Origin: Achromobacter marplatensis
Lineage (GTDB): Bacteria; Pseudomonadota; Gammaproteobacteria; Burkholderiales; Burkholderiaceae_B
Direction of reading: 5' to 3'
Assembly (NCBI RefSeq): GCF_002209535.1
Contig: NZ_NJIG01000022.1
Coordinates: forward strand, 1-64,000
DNA: 64,000 bases
In this document: one piece after another, positions 1 to 8,440 of the stretch
How the letters are laid out: the number at the start of each line of letters is the position of its first letter
Position numbering within the stretch: the first letter of the stretch is position 1
Notes under the pieces: generated by a model
Told to the model about the DNA's origin: nothing
The model's input: the letters and a program-made list of their open reading frames with translations, nothing else
The model's database searches: none
Position numbers and translations under genes: made by a program

Positions 1-120
1 AGGACGTGCTCACGCGCCTGCCCACGCAGAAAAACAGCCAGATCGCTGAGCTGCTGCCGCATCGGTGGCAACCTGCTGCATAAGCAGAACCGTCAAGGGT
101 GTGTTCAGCAGGCGCTTGCC
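1..120 (+). mobile_element. IS66-family element, 3' end only (transposase C-terminus and right end)
   Basis: The window opens inside a transposase. Frame 3..83 reads D-V-L-T-R-L-P-T-Q ... E-L-L-P-H-R-W and then stops, which is the typical C-terminus of IS66-family DDE transposases. The following bases to about 120 (GTGTGTTCAGCAGGCGCTTG) resemble the usual right end of this family, which normally finishes near GGCGCTTAC. The last bases differ from that, so the inverted repeat may be degenerate. The rest of the element lies before the window, so I cannot say whether it is intact. Confidence 0.7.
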
Positions 121-269
121 TTGGAGCCGTCTGTTTATTGGGTGCATCAAAGAAAACGATGGACTCACTGACGGGTGGACTGATTGACGGCAGCATTGTG
201 ACCTTCGAGGCATGTAGAAACATTCAATAAAATACTGTAGCACTTTGTAGATGCTGTTCAGAGCGCGGC

Positions 270-395
270 ACTTCCGACGGCATCTCAATTCGCTGTCGTC
301 CTACGGAGATCGAAGACCGCGCATGGCCAGGGCATTGGGAAGGCGATCTTATTTCGCGAGCAAATCAGAGCGCCAAGTCGCTTGAGGTGGTCTAG
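270..395 (+). pseudogene. IS30-family transposase fragment
   Basis: One reading frame ending at the TAG at 393-395 encodes R-P-T-E-I-E-D-R-A-W-P-G-H-W-E-G-D-L-I. This is the signature that precedes the first catalytic Asp of IS30-type transposases (the GHWEGDLI block). Similarity stops right after this block and the frame ends with a short unrelated tail. Neither the N-terminal helix-turn-helix region nor the remaining DDE residues are present, so this is a decayed remnant. It sits 21 bp beyond the stop codon of the island's 624-residue gene. Confidence 0.75.
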
Positions 396-416
396 GGAAA
401 ACTGCGTGCGACTAAG

Positions 417-2291
417 CTAGCAAGCTGAGCTAGCTGTAATCAATGCTTTTCCCCAATGTCGTTCTCCAAGAGGAATCAGACGTTGAAAACGCGGGATAAT
501 TGCGGCGAGCGCGGAACATGATGCACCACGTGGCAACTTGTAGGCGAGGGTTAGTAACTTGTCTCCTGCCCATTTGGAGGCGGAAATCTTATCTTTTTCT
601 GCGCCGGCAGCTAGCAGGATTAGCCATACTATGGGCTCAACTTGTTTGGGGTCGTTCAAGTTATCGCAGTATTCGAGAATTTTCTCCACTGCCGCTTCTG
701 CCAGTTTCACATCTCCCTGCCTGCTTGCTGCTTTGCAGCAAGGCTCGAGTGTCAAAACAGTTTGCCTAAAACAGTCTTCCGTCGGCGGAGAGAACGCCTT
801 GATAATTTGGCACGCTTTTGATAGTAGGCTCTCGTTGAAGTGGTGTGCCCGAGCATAATGCGCTAACGCCGTAAACATCTGCATTTGCTTACTCTCGCTT
901 TCAAGGTGAGAATAGGGATCGAGAATATCCTCGTCTAGCGACTTGGCAGGGTGGAGCGCCCAGTCGCGCCTACCACCATCAATAATGTCGGGCAAGCCGA
1001 TTAGCAGTCGACAGTATGACTCGAGTTCTTCGGGCTGCGATGCCGTCTGTGTAGCAGGAAGCCCTACTGCCGATGCGTTGTCCGTCGCGCGAAGCAATGC
1101 GGTACCCCAAAGTTGGCGGGGGCTAAGGTCCTCAAAGCTCCATCTGGGCTCCGCAAGATGATCAAGCATTTCGACCGTCATGTAGTCTGCGGCGAGATTG
1201 CCGTCGAGTTGGCTTGTTAAATCGTGCGCTTCCTCGTCGGACAGGAAAATGGTTTCGAGAATGATGGTTGCATGGGTAAACGCTGCCAGCCTTCGCCAAA
1301 ATACGGGCGCCGGCGCTAGGGCGCTCGCCTGGCTGATCGAAGCCATTGTCAGTTGCGCTAGCTTAATCAGAAGATCGACATGTTCGATTCGCGCTTCCTC
1401 TTTTTCGCCGTTCTCGATGAGATGCTTTAGGGCCTCTCGCGAAATCGGGCTAAATCGCTCATCGGAAGACGCGCGAGCTCTAGATAGCTCGTAAGTGACC
1501 ATTAGAGCGAAAGGAGTGACGCCGATGCCTATTATTTGAAAGGCAGTCAACAGGTCGTCGTTCGACACAAAAGCCATGGCAGCCACCGGATCTACACTTT
1601 CTGTAACGCAGACTGCTTGAAGGCACCTAAGGGCCCAAGGAGGACTCTTTACACTGATGGCAGCGAGGTGAGGTGTGAGCAATTCCGCGGCATACTCCTT
1701 AGGTCCGATGTGTTCCGGGATTGATCCCAAGATCGATTCGTAGTAGGCCGTGGCCTTGGGAATTATCTCTGAGATACTAAAGCCCCCGCTTTGGAGGCTT
1801 TGTAAGATCCTGGCGAGTGTTGGTTGTGCTAGCTGTCGCAGCTCTTCCAGTACTAATTCGAAGTCACTATCAGAAAGCGGTGCACTCGACACGCGTTCCT
1901 GCCAAATTAACGCACGTGGCCAATTGGGAAGCGCTCGATTAGCGAGGTGTCGAATACCCTCAGTCCGGATATCTGCTGAAGGATCGAGCAGGGAGAGTTC
2001 TGGAATATCTGTTTGATGCCCCGACTGCCCTTTGACCCGAAACATTGCATTTGCGGCCCGAGCTGCGTAGACGGGCCCGGCTTCTAGGGAGGAAATTTCT
2101 ACAAATGTCTCTAGGGGGGCTTCTGCTAGAGCTTTGCGCATATCGATAAACTTGAAGCGCCCAACTCCCGGTACCTCTGCCTCGCCTGCTTCGACTAGTT
2201 CGACAATGTCATGTCGCTTCAGGAGCAGCTCCGCTATAGTCGGAGGGAAGTCCTTAAGCTGAATTAACGCTATATTTTTTTTCAAGCTCAT
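417..2291 (-). CDS. Unknown 624-residue protein, second gene of the PIN/TPR operon
   Basis: This is a 624-residue soluble protein with no signal peptide or obvious membrane segment. Its sequence is leucine- and alanine-rich with regularly spaced helices, which suggests an alpha-solenoid. I see no catalytic motif, Walker box or zinc site, and I do not recognise the family. The ATG at 2291 lies inside the end of the upstream 1415-residue gene (38-bp overlap in another frame), so the two are almost certainly translationally coupled and act together. GC content is lower than in the core genes to the right, fitting acquisition by transfer. By context it could be the partner, sensor or restraint of the PIN-domain protein, but that role is inference only. 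An ATG start with a weak purine-rich stretch (TGGAAA) upstream was kept. Confidence 0.75.
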   Translation of the reverse strand: MSLKKNIALIQLKDFPPTIAELLLKRHDIVELVEAGEAEVPGVGRFKFIDMRKALAEAPLETFVEISSLEAGPVYAARAANAMFRVKGQSGHQTDIPELSLLDPSADIRTEGIRHLANRALPNWPRALIWQERVSSAPLSDSDFELVLEELRQLAQPTLARILQSLQSGGFSISEIIPKATAYYESILGSIPEHIGPKEYAAELLTPHLAAISVKSPPWALRCLQAVCVTESVDPVAAMAFVSNDDLLTAFQIIGIGVTPFALMVTYELSRARASSDERFSPISREALKHLIENGEKEEARIEHVDLLIKLAQLTMASISQASALAPAPVFWRRLAAFTHATIILETIFLSDEEAHDLTSQLDGNLAADYMTVEMLDHLAEPRWSFEDLSPRQLWGTALLRATDNASAVGLPATQTASQPEELESYCRLLIGLPDIIDGGRRDWALHPAKSLDEDILDPYSHLESESKQMQMFTALAHYARAHHFNESLLSKACQIIKAFSPPTEDCFRQTVLTLEPCCKAASRQGDVKLAEAAVEKILEYCDNLNDPKQVEPIVWLILLAAGAEKDKISASKWAGDKLLTLAYKLPRGASCSALAAIIPRFQRLIPLGERHWGKALITASSAC

Positions 2292-5200
2292 TTGCGATTT
2301 CCAATGTTCGCCGGGCGAGTGACTGAGCAGCTTGGTCGGCTACAAACTCTAAGACTTGCGAGTTGGCAGGTAACAGAGGCAAGATGCGGCAGCTTTCCAC
2401 CCAGTTGGCGTAGGCTGTTCGACGTGCTGGATCGGCGGTGGGAACCCCTAGGAAAAGACTCAGTTGTGTGGCCGCGACCTCTTCGATACGTAATTCGAAC
2501 CCAGGTGAAAACCGCATCGCTAGCGCCAGATCCGGAAGGACGTGGTCAACAATCCAATCGGATTTTATTGTGGCCTCGTTAGTCGGTATCGACCCGTTGG
2601 TCCAGAGCCTCCCGATGAGTAAGTGGGCGAGTTTCCACAGGCTTTCGTGGTACGTCAGATCCGCGTCCGTGCACAACACATCTGTCGCATTTAAGCGCGC
2701 AAGATATTGTCTAAGGGTCCTAAGTTCTGCAGTTTCTTTTAGTTGACCATCTTCAATTGGAGCCTGGTTCAAGTAGAAATCCACGTCATCTGGGAGAATG
2801 GGAATGCAGAAGAAGCACTGGGCACGCAACTGATGCAGCGCTTCGCGCCTCTCCGTTTCGCTCAGCACTCCCTTCCGTATCAACACATCAAGCACATCGA
2901 GGCTTGACAGAATAGGCACACTTTTTCCGGTTGAATCTACAAGTTCAATGTTATTTCCGAGCATGCGGTCATCTAGCACCACTGCGTCGACATTGAGGTA
3001 ATCCCCCAGCAGATCGTGCAAGGGAAGCATTGTAGTGGCGTTCAGCATGTCCCCTTGCTTGCGATTCTGCGCGAGAAACTTCACCTTGCCCGATATTAGG
3101 GCGGAGCGAATTATTTTGCGGAGCCCGTTGACAGCTTCGATAAGCTCATCGGTCATGGGCTCAGTTTCAAGTAGCGCATGCCACTCCTCAAGCGTGCTTT
3201 TGTGAATAAATACTTCATGAGTGGAATTTAGCAGTGGCTGAAGCAGTTTCGCGTGGTTAAGGTATTGAACAGAGGCCCCGTTCAGGTATAAAGGTGTATT
3301 TGGAGGAATGGCTTGACGCGCGCCCCTCTGCGTCCGATCCATAGATTGTCTCGCTTCATCTCCGTGCGCTTGCGTGATGAGGCCTTCATTCAGTAGAGCT
3401 TCCAGAATGTCGATCGGATCAGCAATCCGCTGGGACATGACTCCCAAATCGGCTTCCTCCTCCATATAGGAGCTGACCCTGAACAGCGGTCCCGGGTGAA
3501 CGTATTTACCAGCCTTGGCCTCAGCCTCCACAAGTAAGGCTGCCGCCTCTTCGCCGATTTCTGTCGCCAGTCCGATTTCCGCCTTGAGCCCGCCTAGTTT
3601 TATCTGCCCTCTGGCGATCCATGTGATCAAGGGCTTGACTTCGGCGACGCGAGACGGCTGATGAAATGCAATTCGTCCGCGGTCTTCAAGCAGCACGTCC
3701 ATAAGTCGTGGAGAGATAAACACCTCGTCCAGAGAGCCTAATGTCGTCTCCAGCAAACCGAGTTCGTGCAGGATAAAAAGCGCGGTGACGTCAAGGGCGA
3801 CGCGCGAACTGTTTAGTGGAACGACGGGTGCGCGTTTTCCGGAACGGATGGGTACAGGCTTCCATCGTCTCGGATCCGCTTCCCGAGCGTTCCGGCGCGG
3901 AATAGCGATGAGTAGCTGAGAAAACGGGGCGGTGAAGACCGAAGCTGCCATGTGTATGGGCATCTGCGCAGTGCGATACATCTCGTTCTTCTGATTCCAG
4001 CTTTCCTCGTTGCCCTTCATAAATTCCACCATTTCTCGTAAAGAAAAGGATGAAATGGGTCCACCATCTTTCGATAGCTCTGTTGCTTTATGAACCCAGG
4101 GCATCGCTAAATCGTCCCTTTTTGCGGCTATTGCTATGGCATGCGCACCCACAAGAATTGCGGGGTTGTCTCCCTCTTGGGCCACAGCCTCTTGTGCCAG
4201 GAGTAGCGACTGGCCGGGGTCGAATAGGCTTACTAATTGCGCGAGGCCCAATAGCATCCTCGCGTCCAACTGGGAACGACGCTCCAACCCCCCAGCTCCG
4301 ATTGTTCTAAAACGCTCCCAATCACCCGTTCGGACCGCAATGTTCACGTCCAAGGAGAAGTCATTTGCATCGTCCCGCTCGGCGAGCAGTTCGTCATTTA
4401 ACCGTTTCGCTTCAGCGTGGTTGCCAACGGCGAACTGAGCCCAGGCCCTAGCTGATCGAACTTCGGGCCGTTGCTCCACGCGGCCTACTGTGCTGTCGAG
4501 GAAGGTGCAGATCACATCTGCGTTGGCTTGGGTTTGCTCAAGACAGCGTAGGCGCAGCATTGCACTGTAGAAATTCGGCTCCCGACGATAGAGCATCTCG
4601 GAATATGGAGCCAGCCTCTTCCATCTCTTGCGGCTTTCGAGGACTCGAACAAGGTTATGTAAATCTTCGATGGCTTCCGACTCGTTGAACAACGCTACCG
4701 CAGCCGCGGTAGGATCCTCGCCACGAGCGTTATCCAGCATTAATTTTATCCGAGTGCGTAGTGGCTCCTCCAGTTGGTCTGAGTGTAATTCAAGAAATAT
4801 GGCGGCACCGTCGACATCCCTCGTTTGAACGAGTGCTTCCATTTTCTTAACCACGAGGAACTCGAACCCAAGGTCTGCGACCAAATTTTGCCACTCATCC
4901 TCAAGAAATCGGAGACGTTCTAAACTTTGATCCGCGGTATCCAGTAGGAGCAACTGCGCCTTGCGTTGTTCTCGATTCAGACCACCCAGCCGATGTGCGC
5001 GACTTAGATAGTCCTGAATTGGCTGAGGGTCAAACATAATATTCCACGAGCGAGCTATTGCGACCAACTTCACGGCAGTGGCGCCGTCTTTCATCGCCTC
5101 CACGATCCTTGCCGTTTCTTCATCTTTCGTCCGATCATCCATCAGGCGTAGATATTGAATTCCGTCGGCGCAATGTTCTTCGATCACATTGTCATTGGCA

Positions 5201-6501
5201 TCAGCGGCGCAATGCTTGGCCCGTTCGAGAGCGTTCAGCGCGATCGTCATTCTCGCTGTCGACTCCGGACCGTCAAGCGCATGTTGGACTACCGCAGGGA
5301 GGCCAGCGAGCATGAGGCTCGGTTGCACCTCCTCCGGAAACATTGGCAGCAATTGGCTAACAGCGTAAAGGAAGTAAAGGCTAGTGCACTCCCTGAGCAC
5401 TTCCTCGGGCAGTCGTTCCAGCAAGTCGGCAGCAGTGGATGCCTTACCTTCAGCAATGAGGCTCGAGCATACGTTGCACCACCCGATCGCCGTGAATGCA
5501 GTTGCGGCGAGCGGACGGAGATCGTCAACATACTGAAGGGCCATTTCTCGCCCTTGGGTTCTCGCGATAATAGAGAACATAACTGCCTGGCTATCCGCGT
5601 CATGTAAATCGCGCACGCGTTGTAGTGCAGCGGTGGGCGCATCCTGCGCTAGATCGACTAGTGCCCGTACAGCGTCGGTAACCACGTATCCCTTCTGCTT
5701 CAAGTCATCCAGCAGCCGTTTAGCCTCGGGGCCGTTGCCAGCATTCGCTTCTGCCCGCGCGAGCCAACTGACAGCGTCATTTTTCAACGCTGAATCTGCC
5801 GCAAAAAAACGTGCTCCCTTTTCAAACGCCCCGACAAGTTGTCGAAGGTCCTCCGTCGTTTTCTCCCCCTGCGTAGCTCTTCTTCGAAGAATCCGGTCGA
5901 GTTCGTTGCGGGCGTCCTGCGTGATCTGATCTAGAACAAATCTGTTTCCCGCCAAAGCCGTGGCATCGGTCAGGTCTGAAAGCCCGGTTTTCAACTCGCG
6001 AGTGATCTCCGATGACGTCGCTTGTAAGACAGCCGCCATTGCAGGATCTTTCACGCCTTCTTGAATGCTCACCTGAAGAAACGAAATTACGATCTGGATA
6101 GGGCCAGCAGCAAGGCTACGATGCTCCCCGGTAATTTCTGCGTAGTCATCTGCCACCCGATCGAGTACATCGGCAGGGGCGACTCCCCGAGCTATCGCTC
6201 TTTCGGCACTAAGCTTAAGCCCATCTCTAACGCGTGGAATGCTGAGCCATTCTCTAACGCTGGGCTTTCTGAAACAATCCGGCCGAGTTATTTTCCCTTC
6301 TATCCCTACGATCAAGCGCTTGAATAGGGGGTCTTCAGCGTTCATCGCGCCTAAGCGACGAAGTGCGTCATCCATCATTTTGTCGCTGATAGAGGTTGGT
6401 GCCGGATCCCGACCTTTGCCTGCGGCGCGTTCGGCAAGCCGTCTTTTTAGATACGGCCACGCCGCGCGCAGAACGGTCATGAGAGGCTTTAGTATCTCCA
6501 T
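2254..6501 (-). CDS. Large helical-repeat (TPR-like) protein with two tandem PIN-like domains
   Basis: The protein is about 1415 residues from the ATG at 6501, which has GGTGA upstream. An in-frame start at 6669 would add 56 atypical residues. Residues 1-850 are helical repeats of TPR character. A PIN-like domain begins near residue 900 (V-A-L-D-V-T-A-L, Asp904) and a second near residue 1070. The second has L-Y-L-N-G where the first has its Asp, but later carries V-V-L-D-D-R (Asp1177/Asp1178), the usual metal-binding C-terminal block of PIN nucleases. The two copies also share the layout E-V-F-I-[S/H] ... and D-[I/V]-L-[E/D]-[A/V]-L. PIN domains are Mg-dependent RNases. From memory, a PIN family linked to TPR and GreA/B-C-like domains has been described in predicted bacterial conflict systems. 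I cannot see a GreA/B-C-like domain here. RNase-based immunity is therefore inferred, not shown. Confidence 0.7.
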   Translation of the reverse strand: MEILKPLMTVLRAAWPYLKRRLAERAAGKGRDPAPTSISDKMMDDALRRLGAMNAEDPLFKRLIVGIEGKITRPDCFRKPSVREWLSIPRVRDGLKLSAERAIARGVAPADVLDRVADDYAEITGEHRSLAAGPIQIVISFLQVSIQEGVKDPAMAAVLQATSSEITRELKTGLSDLTDATALAGNRFVLDQITQDARNELDRILRRRATQGEKTTEDLRQLVGAFEKGARFFAADSALKNDAVSWLARAEANAGNGPEAKRLLDDLKQKGYVVTDAVRALVDLAQDAPTAALQRVRDLHDADSQAVMFSIIARTQGREMALQYVDDLRPLAATAFTAIGWCNVCSSLIAEGKASTAADLLERLPEEVLRECTSLYFLYAVSQLLPMFPEEVQPSLMLAGLPAVVQHALDGPESTARMTIALNALERAKHCAADANDNVIEEHCADGIQYLRLMDDRTKDEETARIVEAMKDGATAVKLVAIARSWNIMFDPQPIQDYLSRAHRLGGLNREQRKAQLLLLDTADQSLERLRFLEDEWQNLVADLGFEFLVVKKMEALVQTRDVDGAAIFLELHSDQLEEPLRTRIKLMLDNARGEDPTAAAVALFNESEAIEDLHNLVRVLESRKRWKRLAPYSEMLYRREPNFYSAMLRLRCLEQTQANADVICTFLDSTVGRVEQRPEVRSARAWAQFAVGNHAEAKRLNDELLAERDDANDFSLDVNIAVRTGDWERFRTIGAGGLERRSQLDARMLLGLAQLVSLFDPGQSLLLAQEAVAQEGDNPAILVGAHAIAIAAKRDDLAMPWVHKATELSKDGGPISSFSLREMVEFMKGNEESWNQKNEMYRTAQMPIHMAASVFTAPFSQLLIAIPRRNAREADPRRWKPVPIRSGKRAPVVPLNSSRVALDVTALFILHELGLLETTLGSLDEVFISPRLMDVLLEDRGRIAFHQPSRVAEVKPLITWIARGQIKLGGLKAEIGLATEIGEEAAALLVEAEAKAGKYVHPGPLFRVSSYMEEEADLGVMSQRIADPIDILEALLNEGLITQAHGDEARQSMDRTQRGARQAIPPNTPLYLNGASVQYLNHAKLLQPLLNSTHEVFIHKSTLEEWHALLETEPMTDELIEAVNGLRKIIRSALISGKVKFLAQNRKQGDMLNATTMLPLHDLLGDYLNVDAVVLDDRMLGNNIELVDSTGKSVPILSSLDVLDVLIRKGVLSETERREALHQLRAQCFFCIPILPDDVDFYLNQAPIEDGQLKETAELRTLRQYLARLNATDVLCTDADLTYHESLWKLAHLLIGRLWTNGSIPTNEATIKSDWIVDHVLPDLALAMRFSPGFELRIEEVAATQLSLFLGVPTADPARRTAYANWVESCRILPLLPANSQVLEFVADQAAQSLARRTLEIANELEKKYSVNSA

Positions 6502-6885
6502 GAAGTCACCATTTGTATTGATCGTGGTCCCGCTCCACTCTGCATAGACTAATCTCGGTAGTTGCCTACACGGTGGGCTATTGGGATGGTTATATTTCGG
6601 AGCGCTACAATTTTCTGCCTTCGCAGCGCAGGCCCACTCGTGCGATTGGGATATTTCTATTGGTGACAAAGTTTACCAGCGGTGCTGAGAGGACGACAGG
6701 GAATGTGATGTCAAGTGAACAATGCGATGCACAGAGCTGATATCGGCGGAGAGGCAATTTCAGCCGGAATGCGATGAGGTCCATCCGAGATAGTTGCGGC
6801 TTTGCTTTGAGGATGGTGGCACGAGCCCGATCCGAGCAAATACAGTGTCTGAGTTTGCGGCGATAGCACTGCAACGGGTGCCGTT
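6502..6885. other. Intergenic stretch upstream of the PIN/TPR operon
   Basis: About 380 bp without a supported gene. It must contain the promoter of the leftward two-gene operon, but I could not pick convincing -35/-10 boxes. Short open frames here have no recognisable product and are probably chance or decayed insertion-sequence DNA. Confidence 0.4.
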
Positions 6886-7068
6886 CGTCGCCCCTATGAG
6901 CTGTGGGAGCGGCTCGCGGAACTGCGTGGGTTGCCCCGATCTATCATCGTGGATAACGGCCCGGAGTTTGCTGGCCCGCCGCTGGACGCTTGGCCCTATC
7001 AGGCCGGCGTGAAGCTGTCGTTTAACAGACTGACGTGCCCCGGGAGTATCCGTACAGGTCAAAACTAG
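6886..7068 (+). pseudogene. IS3-family transposase (OrfB) fragment
   Basis: The frame 6886..7068 encodes L-R-G-L-P-R-S-I-I-V-D-N-G-P-E-F followed by L-D-A-W and G-V-K-L-S-F. This matches the block around the second catalytic Asp of IS3-family OrfB transposases (IVDNGPEF). The final Glu region (normally N-A-Y-I-E-S-F-N-G) and everything before this block are missing, so the gene is a short relic. It lies between the PIN/TPR operon and a broken regulator and shows that the island has been rearranged by insertion sequences. Confidence 0.8.
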
Positions 7069-7166
7069 AGGTAAGGCTGCTTCTCAGCGCCGCCCTCGGT
7101 GCCGGTGTCGATGAGGACACGGTGAGGCTAATTGCGATGGCCGATGTGTGCGTGAGAACGTGAGCG

Positions 7167-7436
7167 GTGGTGAGGCGTCATCAGAAAAGTGTTGTCAGTG
7201 AGTTGGCTCATCGAGGTGTGCAGCTGGATCGCACCAGCAGGCGCGTTAGCAAAGGCGGCGTTGAGGATAAGGTTACCCGTTACGAGTTTGTCCTTGTTGA
7301 GGGGCTAGTGACCAGGCCGAGCCGCATTTCCTCGTTGGATGAACTGATGGACACCGTATATGGTCGTGAGCCTCGGCTTAAGGGCAACATCATTGCCGCG
7401 ATAGTTCACAACCTTCAGCGAAAGCTCGGCTTGTAG
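7167..7436 (+). pseudogene. OmpR-type winged-helix DNA-binding domain, receiver missing
   Basis: The 89-residue frame holds a nearly complete winged-helix effector domain of the OmpR/PhoB class: G-V-Q-L-D ... R-V-S-K-G-G, then Y-E-F-V-L-V-E-G-L, S-S-L-D-E-L-M-D-T-V-Y-G, and finally L-Q-R-K-L-G. The N-terminal receiver domain is absent. The frame stops just before the final wing, where the family has I-R-T-V-R-G-V-G-Y. The DNA after the stop can still be read as I-V-R-P and, one frame over, G-Y-G-M. It therefore looks like a truncated and frameshifted response regulator rather than a working gene. The GTG start shown is arbitrary. Confidence 0.6.
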
Positions 7437-7558
7437 ATTGTCCGGCCGGTTATGGGATGGGCAATATGGCAGGCGAGGTGTAGCACACTGGCTGGCCAAT
7501 GCTGGAAGCCCCCCTGATGCAGTGGCAGCAAAGCGAGCAAATCCGGTCACATCCACCT

Positions 7559-8407
7559 TCAACTTAACTTAAGCTGGGCCCCTGGCGCGAATCCATAGCG
7601 CTTGATCTCCGTTGTGTTAGGGACCGTGGCGTATCTCCTGAATAGACCCACCTTTGAGGTCCGAACGCTCCATTCGTGGTGTTCCCCGCTGCGGGCATAT
7701 CCAAGAGGCGGCTCAAGGGCCCATAGCTCTCTCACGTTGACGGTATCGACGAGAATGGACTTGCCGTCTGAGCGGCCGGCAAGTCGCATGTGGCCTCTGG
7801 CTGCGGGCAGCTGCAGGGCAATGCGGCCTTGGCGAGCACTCTGGGTGACTGATCGCCACATGCGCATGGCTGTGGGAAAACGTGTGATCCACGCAATTGC
7901 GTGGGAGGCGGCCGAGCCGGGGTTAATTCGATGCGGGCCAAATCGTAGGTCGCCCTTCTGTGGCCATTTACAAGGAGGGTTACAGAGCTCGTATGGCGAG
8001 TGACCACGGAAAACTGCAGGCAGGAAGTCGCTAATTGGGAGCAGTGCCGCGATGAGGCAACTGGCAGGAATCGTGACCTTGAAGTAAGCCGGTTCGCCGT
8101 CGGGCCAGGTGTAACGGCATATCGTCGTGCTCCAAACTTGATGGCTAGATGAGTTCAACGCTGCAAGCCCGTGGGGCTCAAGAAATTTGTGAGCCTCGCT
8201 TTCTTCTAAGTGTCCAAGATCAACCTCTGCGCCAATGCTGACATAGGATCCTACGTGGGGTAAGCGATAGGTGTCCCCGAATGTTTTTGACGTTAAAGGC
8301 ACAGTTTGCTCGCCCAATGGGGACAAGAAATTCAGATGAGGGGTGTGGGTTTTCCAACTTATTTTGTCCAGCCAATAGGGTTGTAGGGTGCTACGAATAT
8401 TCTGCAT
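7559..8407 (-). CDS. Unknown protein downstream of tniQ, possibly a short TnsE-like protein
   Basis: A 282-residue soluble protein beginning at the ATG at 8407, 33 bp behind tniQ on the same strand, so probably cotranscribed with it. In Tn7 the gene after tnsD (a TniQ-family gene) is tnsE, so gene order alone makes a TnsE relation worth considering. Weak features fit: a hydrophobic block following Y-F-K-V-T-I-P, and a later R-G-H-M-R-L-A-G-R-S stretch that I recall as similar in position to a G-x-x-L-x-x-x-G-R-S region of Tn7 TnsE. Tn7 TnsE is over 500 residues, so this would be about half length, with no room for the C-terminal DNA-binding half. No Shine-Dalgarno is obvious. If the relation fails, this is an orphan hypothetical of the island. 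Confidence 0.4.
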   Translation of the reverse strand: MQNIRSTLQPYWLDKISWKTHTPHLNFLSPLGEQTVPLTSKTFGDTYRLPHVGSYVSIGAEVDLGHLEESEAHKFLEPHGLAALNSSSHQVWSTTICRYTWPDGEPAYFKVTIPASCLIAALLPISDFLPAVFRGHSPYELCNPPCKWPQKGDLRFGPHRINPGSAASHAIAWITRFPTAMRMWRSVTQSARQGRIALQLPAARGHMRLAGRSDGKSILVDTVNVRELWALEPPLGYARSGEHHEWSVRTSKVGLFRRYATVPNTTEIKRYGFAPGAQLKLS

Positions 8408-8440
8408 CAGTACTGCTAGTTGCGTTTGTTTGCGTGGGCC

